A stretch of DNA of 5,876 nt from Bacillota bacterium (GTDB lineage Bacteria > Bacillota_A > Clostridia > Peptostreptococcales > Anaerovoracaceae), in assembly GCA_017457585.1 (NCBI GenBank), contig JAFTHD010000166.1, forward strand, positions 1 through 5,876, in the 5' to 3' direction. A program made the translations under genes and the position numbers. Below the pieces are notes generated by a model, which was not told the DNA's origin, did not search any database, and saw nothing but the letters and a program-made list of their open reading frames with translations. Numbering within the stretch: position 1 is the stretch's first letter; the number at the start of each line of letters is the position of its first letter. Below are positions 1-5,876 of the stretch, piece after piece.

Positions 1-1314
<1,314 letters not shown>

Positions 1315-1327
<13 letters not shown>

Positions 1328-1821
1328 CCCGTGCTCCTTGCATTGTTAATTACTTCATCTACGATCGCTTCCTGACCACTGCTCTCAATTTCTTTTTCTA
1401 CAATCTGCTCAGCAGCCATAATCGCAAGCGATGCGATCTCCTGCCTCATCTCGGCAGTTGCCTTCTCGCGTTCAACCTCGATGGTGCGCTCAGCCTTTGC
1501 GATAATCTCGCCGGCTTCCTTGTGAGCGTTCTCAACGATATCCTTTGCCTGGACGTCCGCCCTGGCTCTGGCGGCTCTGATAATCTCCCTGCCTTCCTCC
1601 TCCACGTTGGCTATGCGCTTGGAGTAGTTCTGCATCTTTTCATCAGCCCTTCTGTTGATCGCTTCCGCACTGTCAAAGGCGTCCTGAATTGCGGCCTGCC
1701 TGTCCAGCATGAACTTTCTTACCTTTTCCCAGAAGAAACGCTTTAATATGATGTATAGGATAACTACGTTGATTAAGATCATTACAAATGACCAGTTAAG
1801 TTCAATTATACCTGCATTCAT
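1315..1821 (-). CDS. atpF: F-type ATP synthase subunit b
   Basis: This encodes the b subunit, the peripheral stalk that holds subunit a and the F1 head together against rotation. The 168 residues fit the family. A single membrane segment spans about residues 8-28 (SFVMILINVVILYIILKRFF region). It is followed by a long charged, alanine-rich helix (about 30-145) of the right-handed coiled-coil type, and a short delta-binding C terminus. The first residues, NAGIIELNW, resemble those of other Firmicute b subunits. ATG at 1821 has AAAGGAGG at 1836-1829, seven bases upstream. The 3' end overlaps atpH by 13 bases. Only one b gene is seen, so b is probably a homodimer rather than the b/b' pair of cyanobacteria and some proteobacteria (inference). 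Confidence 0.97.
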
Positions 1822-1888
1822 AGCATTTCCTCCTTTCTGTCAAACTTGCGTGAATACCTTCAACGATTCTTACTATCACATTCGCAGT

Positions 1889-2146
1889 TTATACGAAAGG
1901 ATTAGCGAACAGCAACATAATTGCAATGATGAGTGCGAAGATACCTGCAGTCTCTGTCAGCGCTACGCCGATGAGCATGAGCTTCAGGAGAGTACCCTGA
2001 GCTTCAGGCTGTCTTGCAGTTCCTTCTACAGTCTTACCTGCGTTGAATCCGATACCGATTCCTACGCCTGCCATTGCGATCATTGCAGCTCCTGCGCCAA
2101 GTGCTGAGAATGCCATAATGAGAGCTTCTGATGTAATACCTGTCAT
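1889..2146 (-). CDS. atpE: F-type ATP synthase subunit c (c-ring proteolipid)
   Basis: This encodes the small hairpin protein that forms the rotating ring in the membrane. At 85 residues it has the usual length. Helix 1 (about 8-40) carries the glycine motif GVGIGIG at 27-33 that packs the inner ring. The polar loop is ARQPEA at 44-49, which contacts gamma and epsilon. Helix 2 (about 52-81) carries the ion-binding carboxylate Glu65 and ends LLFANPF. Numbering runs in register with the Na+-dependent Ilyobacter tartaricus c subunit. Compared with it, Gln32 is Ile32, Val63 is Leu63, Ser66 is Thr66 and Tyr70 is Phe70. Loss of Gln32 removes a key Na+ ligand, so coupling may be to protons, although Glu65-Thr66 keeps part of the site (inference). 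The ribosome site is strong, as suits a subunit needed in many copies. It lies 33 bases after atpB and 67 bases before atpF. Confidence 0.98.
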   Translation of the reverse strand: MTGITSEALIMAFSALGAGAAMIAMAGVGIGIGFNAGKTVEGTARQPEAQGTLLKLMLIGVALTETAGIFALIIAIMLLFANPFV

Positions 2147-2154
2147 TTTTCTTT

Positions 2155-2161
2155 CCTCCTT
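2155..2161 (-). promoter_or_regulatory. Strong ribosome binding site of atpE
   Basis: AAGGAGG at 2161-2155 sits eight bases before the atpE ATG at 2146, with an A-rich spacer (AAAGAAAA). A near-perfect anti-16S match plus an unstructured A-rich spacer is expected for the c subunit, which is made in large excess over the other Fo subunits. That link to stoichiometry is an inference from known atp operons. Confidence 0.8.
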
Positions 2162-2179
2162 AATATTCCAATGGTATGT

Positions 2180-2878
2180 TTAATCTTCTACCTGCCTTGC
2201 ATTGGAAGTAAATACCATAGTTAACATAACGAATATATAACCCTGCAGTACCGGCTCGAACATATCGAAGAAAGCGTTGAGCGGCAGCGGTATAATGAGC
2301 TGGAAGAACGGGATGAACGATCCGCACATAGCGGAAAGGTGTTCAAGTCCGTGATATATGAGGGTCATTACTATAACCCCTGCCAGCAGATTACCGAAAA
2401 GTCGCATTGCCAGAGTGATCGGGAACATACTGTCACTGATGATGTTCATCGGCAGCATAAATGCGAAAGGTGACGAGAGCTCTCTCAGATAGCCTCTCGC
2501 TGTCTTTACCCTGATTGCATTATAGTGAATCATTACGAATGACACTATCGCCAGCGGCGCGGTACAGTTCAAATCCGCAGCCAGAGGCCTGCAGTCAAGA
2601 AGTCCCAGCATGCTTCCAGGAATCAGGAATACGAGCAGGGTACCCATGTAAGGTGCAAACCGTTCGCCGACTTCACCCATAACATCCCTTACCATGTTAT
2701 ATACGAACTCAACGATCCACTCTGCAACCCCCTGGAATCCCTTAGGTATCCTCTCCAGCTTTCTTGTTGATGCGAAGGCGAATACAAGCATGAGGATGCT
2801 GAAAATCCATCCCCATATTACAGTCTCCGTGATAGGAACAGGGCCTACCTGAAATATTATTTTAGGACCTAATTCCAT
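2180..2878 (-). CDS. atpB: F-type ATP synthase subunit a
   Basis: This encodes the a subunit, which forms the two ion half-channels against the c-ring. From ATG at 2878 the protein is 232 residues, normal for the family. It shows several membrane segments: about 20-38, 76-95, 107-123 and a long hydrophobic C-terminal half. The diagnostic helix FPITLAMRLFGNLLAG contains the essential arginine (Arg159 in this numbering, equivalent to Arg210 of Escherichia coli). The last helices, around FFDMFEPVLQGYIFVMLT, match the conserved C-terminal signature. An in-frame ATG two codons upstream at 2884 would give 234 residues, but the AGGAGG motif would then lie only one base before it. From 2878 the gap is seven bases, so 2878 is preferred. 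It follows atpI closely and precedes atpE by 33 bases. Confidence 0.96.
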   Translation of the reverse strand: MELGPKIIFQVGPVPITETVIWGWIFSILMLVFAFASTRKLERIPKGFQGVAEWIVEFVYNMVRDVMGEVGERFAPYMGTLLVFLIPGSMLGLLDCRPLAADLNCTAPLAIVSFVMIHYNAIRVKTARGYLRELSSPFAFMLPMNIISDSMFPITLAMRLFGNLLAGVIVMTLIYHGLEHLSAMCGSFIPFFQLIIPLPLNAFFDMFEPVLQGYIFVMLTMVFTSNARQVED

Positions 2879-2885
2879 ACTCATC

Positions 2886-2893
2886 CCTCCTTT
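2886..2893 (-). promoter_or_regulatory. Ribosome binding site that decides the atpB start
   Basis: AAAGGAGG runs from 2893 to 2886, shortly after the atpI stop codon (2899-2897). It is one base from the upstream ATG at 2884 and seven bases from the ATG at 2878. Only the second spacing is workable for initiation, so it marks 2878 as the atpB start. Confidence 0.75.
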
Positions 2894-2896
2894 AAC

Positions 2897-3355
2897 TTAC
2901 TTATTCCAGTCATCGTCTTCATCGTCGTAAACGCTAAGGTCGTTCCACTCCTTAGGTTCCGTCCAGTCATTGAGCGGGTTCTTCTCCTTCTTAAAGAGCC
3001 CGTAAACGATGAGGTACGTGAACATAATCGATACGTGAAGCGTCACAAACCCGAGGGCGCATCCCACAGCCGCATGGAATCCGAATTTAACGGCTGCTAC
3101 AAATACTGCTCCGTATATGACAAGCCTGACGAAATATCCTCCTACCATCGGCATGGCACGATTCTGCTCCATAACCTTCTCTCCTGCTTTGACGAGAAGC
3201 GTGAAGTTCAAAATTGTAACAGCTGTGCCTACAACAAGACCTGCGGTGAACATCAGGCTTACCCCGATGACGGGCAATGATATCACTTCTGCTGCGAGCG
3301 CCATCACCACAACGTATCTAACAATTTCCTTTTTGAATTTAGTCAAATCTGTCAT
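2897..3355 (-). CDS. atpI: ATP synthase protein I (AtpI), Fo assembly factor
   Basis: This is a small membrane protein encoded at the head of the atp operon. AtpI-family proteins assist c-ring assembly and have been linked to Mg2+ uptake. The 152-residue product has four hydrophobic segments (about 11-30, 31-56, 72-92 and 95-120), as expected for the family. The second and third are separated by a charged loop (KAGEKVMEQNRAMP). After the last segment comes a hydrophilic tail of about 32 residues ending in an acidic run, DDEDDD at 144-149. Many AtpI proteins are nearer 120-130 residues, so this tail is an extension. ATG at 3355 has GGAG at 3366-3363, seven bases upstream. Sequence conservation in this family is low, so the call rests on topology plus the position directly before atpB. 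Confidence 0.88.
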   Translation of the reverse strand: MTDLTKFKKEIVRYVVVMALAAEVISLPVIGVSLMFTAGLVVGTAVTILNFTLLVKAGEKVMEQNRAMPMVGGYFVRLVIYGAVFVAAVKFGFHAAVGCALGFVTLHVSIMFTYLIVYGLFKKEKNPLNDWTEPKEWNDLSVYDDEDDDWNK

Positions 3356-3369
3356 GATTCTGCTCCGGC

Positions 3370-3388
3370 TACGCTTCAGAAATGCGTA
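3370..3388 (-). repeat. Small inverted repeat in the atpI leader
   Basis: TACGC (3388-3384) and GCGTA (3374-3370) form a perfect 5-bp inverted repeat around a 9-base loop. It lies between the predicted transcription start and the atpI ribosome site (3366-3363). As RNA it would be a weak hairpin ending four bases before that site. It is not followed by a U-run, so it is not a terminator. It may be chance. Confidence 0.3.
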
Positions 3389-3408
3389 AAATATAGTCCA
3401 CTTTCACG

Positions 3409-3438
3409 ATTATACACCAGTTGTCAGAAAATTGCCAT
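3409..3438 (-). promoter_or_regulatory. Predicted sigma-A-type promoter of the atp operon
   Basis: In the gap between the transferase gene and atpI, a perfect TATAAT lies at 3414-3409. An ATGGCA hexamer (4 of 6 matches to TTGACA) lies at 3438-3433, 18 bases upstream and immediately after the preceding stop codon. Transcription would begin near 3402, leaving a leader of about 47 bases before atpI. The -10 is convincing and the -35 is weak. A CTGACA at 3427-3422 is too close (7 bases) to act as its -35. This fits the common case of an atp operon having its own promoter while possibly also receiving read-through from upstream. Confidence 0.5.
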
Positions 3439-4524
3439 TTATTTTTCATTTTTTGTGTCATCTTTTCTTTTAATTTTAACTCCTCTTATATTCGTGTTCC
3501 TGTTGCTTGTTTCAGATAGCAACACGTAGAGGAGCATAATTGCCACCGCCACAAGCCCCGCACTCTCAACGTAGAGGCCTCTGCTGTACAGCACTGCAAC
3601 GACTCCGAGTATTCCGCTCATGCAGTACATGAGCATTACGGAACGCCTTTGACCGTAGCCTGCCTTCATAATCCTGTGGTGCAGGTGTTCTTTGTCGCCC
3701 ATTCCGATCGGCTGGTGATTGATCAGTCTCCTGACTATTGCAAAAGTGGTGTCCACAATCGGAAGTCCAAGTACCAGCGCAGGGATAACGACTACAACTA
3801 TGGTCGCTCCTTTTACAGCGCCGATCATACTGAACGATGCTATGGCAAACCCGAGGAGCTGCGAACCGCAGTCTCCCATGAAAGTTTTTGCAGGATGAAA
3901 GTTAAACGGCAAAAATCCCATTGCCGAACCGGCTATTATCATCATCGCTATCGTGGCAAGTTCTCTGCCGTGGATATATGCCACATATCCTATGCAAAGG
4001 GATGATATTATGCAGATTCCTGCGGCGAGTCCATCGAGCCCGTCGATGAGATTGACCGCATTGGTTATGGCAACGATCCATATCACCGTGCACAGGAAGC
4101 ATGCAATATCCCCGAACATGATATTCGTATCATCCCCTGTGAAGAAGTTGGTGATAAATGAGATTCTGAGGCCTGTTGCATATACTGCCGTTGCCGCCAC
4201 AATCTGTCCGATAAGCTTGACGATCGGTCTCAAGGTTTTGATGTCATCTATGACGCCCATCACAAAGATAATGCAGCAGCCCAGAAAGGCGCTCATGGAA
4301 TTTTCATGATCTCTGGCAAAGATGAGCATCGCCACCATCATTCCGAGAAATATAGCTGCTCCGCCAAATCGCGGCACTATCCTGCTGTGCATCCTTCTGC
4401 CGTCTTCAGGCACGTCCATAGCCCCTATGCGCGGAGCGATCTCTATCGTAATAGGCGTCGCCACCAGGGCGATCAGGAATGCAACGCAGAAGGGCGCCCA
4501 TAAATCAAAACTTGTTGCTGTCAC
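3439..4524 (-). CDS. tagO: Undecaprenyl-phosphate GlcNAc-1-phosphate transferase (MraY/WecA/TagO family)
   Basis: This is a multi-pass membrane enzyme that moves a sugar-1-phosphate, most likely GlcNAc-1-P from UDP-GlcNAc, onto undecaprenyl phosphate. That is the first step of teichoic acid or other envelope polysaccharide synthesis. The 361 residues show about ten or eleven hydrophobic segments. The family's cytoplasmic motifs appear in order: GRRMHSRIVPRFGG (42-55), GVIDDIKTLRP with Asp93-Asp94, NAVNLIDGLDGLAAG (155-169) with Asn158, Asp161 and Asp164, FHPAKTFMGDCGS (209-221) with Asp218, and HLHHRI (280-285). The GDKEHLHHR loop is WecA/TagO-like rather than MraY-like, so it is not the peptidoglycan enzyme. 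The acceptor polymer cannot be told from here. The start is GTG at 4524, supported by AGGAG at 4536-4532 with a seven-base gap; the next Met is at codon 36. The C-terminal tail is lysine-rich. It lies two bases after the deaminase stop. Confidence 0.9.
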   Translation of the reverse strand: MTATSFDLWAPFCVAFLIALVATPITIEIAPRIGAMDVPEDGRRMHSRIVPRFGGAAIFLGMMVAMLIFARDHENSMSAFLGCCIIFVMGVIDDIKTLRPIVKLIGQIVAATAVYATGLRISFITNFFTGDDTNIMFGDIACFLCTVIWIVAITNAVNLIDGLDGLAAGICIISSLCIGYVAYIHGRELATIAMMIIAGSAMGFLPFNFHPAKTFMGDCGSQLLGFAIASFSMIGAVKGATIVVVVIPALVLGLPIVDTTFAIVRRLINHQPIGMGDKEHLHHRIMKAGYGQRRSVMLMYCMSGILGVVAVLYSRGLYVESAGLVAVAIMLLYVLLSETSNRNTNIRGVKIKRKDDTKNEK

Positions 4525-4526
4525 TT

Positions 4527-4982
4527 CTAATCTCCTAACATTACGATCTTGCGGCCGGCCTCTTCAAGAAGCTCGACAGAAAGCTGATCAGGATATCCTT
4601 CCTTGACAATTATCATTTCAATACCTGCGTTAATTATCATCTTCGCACAGATAACACATGGCTGATGAGTGATGTAAATGGTCGCACCTTCGACGCTCTG
4701 CCCTGAAGTTGCCGCCTGTATAATCGCATTCTGCTCAGCATGAAGCGCTCTGCACATCTCATGCCTCTCTCCTGACGGTATCCCGAGTTTCTGCCTCAGG
4801 CATCCGCCCTCCAGCTCACCGCAGTGAGCGAGACCCTTCGGCGCGCCATTATACCCTGTGGCCACGATCCTTCTGTCCTGTACCACCACAGCGCCCACGC
4901 TGCGCCTGAGACACGTAGATCTCTTTGCTACCAGTTCCGCCATCTCCATGAAGTGGGAATCCCAGCTCGGTCTGTTGTCCAT
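4527..4982 (-). CDS. comEB: dCMP deaminase (ComEB-like, zinc-dependent)
   Basis: This is a cytoplasmic enzyme that deaminates dCMP to dUMP, feeding thymidylate synthase. The 151 residues cover the whole cytidine/deoxycytidylate deaminase fold. The N terminus has the dCMP-deaminase hallmark [16 protein letters not shown] (19-34), then [11 protein letters not shown] (41-51). The catalytic zinc site is HAEQNAI with His81 and proton-shuttling Glu83, plus PCVICAK with Cys109 and Cys112. Extra His/Cys residues (His53, Cys54, Cys61, His74, Cys77) form a pattern common in this family that may hold a second, structural zinc (inference). ATG at 4982 has GGAGG at 4995-4991, eight bases upstream and within the end of truA. 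It starts three bases after the truA stop and ends two bases before the transferase GTG. A dCMP deaminase next to this transferase and the atp operon is a familiar arrangement in Clostridia. The ComEB name is by homology only; no competence role is implied. Confidence 0.94.
   Translation of the reverse strand: MDNRPSWDSHFMEMAELVAKRSTCLRRSVGAVVVQDRRIVATGYNGAPKGLAHCGELEGGCLRQKLGIPSGERHEMCRALHAEQNAIIQAATSGQSVEGATIYITHQPCVICAKMIINAGIEMIIVKEGYPDQLSVELLEEAGRKIVMLGD
4532..4536 (-). promoter_or_regulatory. Ribosome binding site supporting the GTG start of the transferase gene
   Basis: AGGAG at 4536-4532 lies inside the last codons of the deaminase gene, seven bases before GTG at 4524. No in-frame ATG lies nearby, so this site fixes the GTG as the start. 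Confidence 0.7.
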
Positions 4983-4985
4983 AAT

Positions 4986-5816
4986 TCAGTCCTCCCGGGC
5001 AGCCTGCTTTAGCTGCGCCTCATCAAAATATATTTCCGACAGATAGAGCCCGTTCGGCGGTGCCGTATGCCCTGCCCTGCTCCTGTCTGCCGCGTCTATG
5101 ATACTCTGCATCTCTTCTGCAGCGATCCTGCCTGCGCCTATGTCAACCAGCGTACCCGTAATGATCCTCACCATGTTGTAGAGAAACCCGTCTCCCCTAA
5201 CCACAAGGTTAATGCCGGCTGAATCCTCAGCAGCTTCACATCTGCCAGCGCCTTCCTCTATGCGTATATCGTATATGGTTCTCACCGTAGTCTCTCTCGG
5301 GTTGCCGCCGGAAGCTTCAAAAGACTTGAAATCATGCGTTCCTTTAAGCTTTGCTGCAGCCCTCTTCATCGCCGGCACATCCAGCCGTTCTCGAACATGG
5401 TATACGTAATTTCTTTCAAATATATTCGGCTCACCGCCATTTTTGATGCGATATATATACTCCTTGCCGGCGCAGTCAAATCTCGCGTGAAAATTAAGAG
5501 GCTTTTCTTCTGCGGCGAGTATCCTTACAGGCGATATGGCGAACGGGCCTTTCTCCGCTCCGCACAGCGCGTTGTTTACCGCGAGGGGGATTCTCTCAAC
5601 AGGGATCCCAAGATCCGCCTTAAAACTGGCTCTCTGTCCGCAGGCATGAACCCCGGCATCCGTTCTGCTGGTTCCGTTTAGAATGATCTCAGTCTTAAAC
5701 AGCCTGGACATTACCTGCTCCAGATGGCCCTGCACGGTCACCTCTTCCGGCTGTCTCTGCCACCCGTGAAATCCTGTCCCGTCATATGCGATTGTAAGAA
5801 GTATGTTTCTTATCAT
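4986..5816 (-). CDS. truA: tRNA pseudouridine(38-40) synthase TruA
   Basis: This enzyme converts uridines 38, 39 and 40 in the anticodon stem-loop of many tRNAs to pseudouridine. The 276 residues are slightly longer than the usual 245-270. The N terminus LLTIAYDGTGFHGWQRQP (6-23) is the family opening. The catalytic aspartate is Asp53 in GTSRTDAGVHA (48-58). Further signatures are FHARFD (109-114), KEYIYRI with Tyr120, GDGFLYNMVRIITGTL (208-223) and AGHTAPPNGLYL (248-259). A loop near 188-201 is alanine/glutamate-rich and longer than usual, which explains the extra length. ATG at 5816 agrees with the family N terminus. It lacks a close ribosome site: the nearest AGGA is about 17 bases upstream. 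Translation may be coupled to an upstream gene through an ATGA overlap. It appears to be the first complete gene of a run with the deaminase and transferase genes. Confidence 0.96.
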   Translation of the reverse strand: MIRNILLTIAYDGTGFHGWQRQPEEVTVQGHLEQVMSRLFKTEIILNGTSRTDAGVHACGQRASFKADLGIPVERIPLAVNNALCGAEKGPFAISPVRILAAEEKPLNFHARFDCAGKEYIYRIKNGGEPNIFERNYVYHVRERLDVPAMKRAAAKLKGTHDFKSFEASGGNPRETTVRTIYDIRIEEGAGRCEAAEDSAGINLVVRGDGFLYNMVRIITGTLVDIGAGRIAAEEMQSIIDAADRSRAGHTAPPNGLYLSEIYFDEAQLKQAARED

Positions 5817-5875
5817 TTCGGATGTAATGATCGTCCTGCTTGCATCTTCTTGTGTGTTAAAGAAAGAAAGGCCAC
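5813..5875 (-). CDS. Possible 3' end of an unidentified upstream gene (partial)
   Basis: Reading from the window edge, one frame stays open for 20 codons and stops with TGA at 5815-5813, giving an ATGA overlap with the truA start. Its end would read THKKMQAGRSLHPK. An ATGA junction is a common sign of translational coupling and would explain why truA lacks a close ribosome site. The evidence is weak: another frame stops with TAA at 5861-5859 (ending WPFFL) and could equally be the upstream gene, and the truA frame is itself open to the edge. No function can be assigned. Confidence 0.25.
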   Translation of the reverse strand: MAFLSLTHKKMQAGRSLHPK

Positions 5876-5876
5876 A

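Noticed and set aside
1709..2107. Plus-strand open frame of 132 codons, Cys/Ser/His-rich, opposite atpE and the atpF start
   Set aside because: The odd composition (many Cys) is the reverse reading of Ala/Gly/Ile-rich membrane codons in atpE; no family resemblance.
3035..3389. Two overlapping plus-strand open frames opposite atpI
   Set aside because: Both are antisense to atpI codons, compete with each other, and show no domain.
3390..3395. TATATT as an alternative -10 for atpI
   Set aside because: No usable -35 at 16-18 bases upstream; the TATAAT at 3414-3409 is the better candidate.
3415..3480. Possible terminator between the transferase gene and atpI
   Set aside because: The region is A-rich on the transcribed strand at the gene end, but there is no GC-rich hairpin followed by a U-run, so read-through is more likely.
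3649..4606. Several plus- and minus-strand open frames inside the transferase gene and across its start
   Set aside because: All are out-of-frame or antisense to a protein with every family motif in order; their translations look like random low-complexity reading.
4824..5681. Plus-strand open frames opposite the deaminase gene and truA
   Set aside because: Antisense to conserved catalytic regions; no plausible product.

Overview
The window looks like a chromosomal housekeeping segment from a Gram-positive anaerobe-type bacterium, most likely Clostridia (Bacillota). Three things point that way: strong AGGAGG-type ribosome binding sites; the order dCMP deaminase, TagO/WecA-type transferase, atpI, atpB, atpE, atpF, atpH, atpA; and protein sequences closest in character to Firmicute families. 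Base composition is roughly balanced by eye. The genus cannot be fixed from the sequence alone.

Every supported gene lies on the minus strand, so transcription runs from high to low coordinates. It begins with truA (4986-5816, tRNA pseudouridine synthase), with perhaps a few last codons of an unidentified gene before it. A dCMP deaminase gene (4527-4982) and a polyprenyl-phosphate sugar-1-phosphate transferase gene of the MraY/WecA/TagO family (3439-4524, GTG start) follow at spacings of 2-3 bases. An 83-base gap (3356-3438) then carries a plausible sigma-A-type promoter. After it comes the F-type ATP synthase operon: atpI (2897-3355), atpB (a; best start 2878), atpE (c; 1889-2146), atpF (b; 1315-1821), atpH (delta; 779-1327) and the first half of atpA (alpha; 1-779), which is cut just before its Walker B region. 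atpG, atpD and atpC would be expected beyond position 1.

The ATP synthase genes encode the whole Fo sector (a, b, c), the AtpI assembly factor, the delta stalk subunit and the start of the F1 catalytic head. The upstream cluster supplies tRNA modification, pyrimidine nucleotide metabolism (dCMP to dUMP) and the first membrane step of cell-envelope polymer synthesis. They share position and probably a transcript rather than one pathway.

The window is densely coded. There is no gene-free stretch over 300 bases (the largest gaps are 83 and 67 bases), and no RNA gene, mobile element, CRISPR array or phage trace. I found no undescribed system. The points most worth a second look are the ion-binding residues of the c subunit (Ile32, Glu65, Thr66), the corrected atpB start, the predicted atp promoter and leader, and the position of truA next to this locus.
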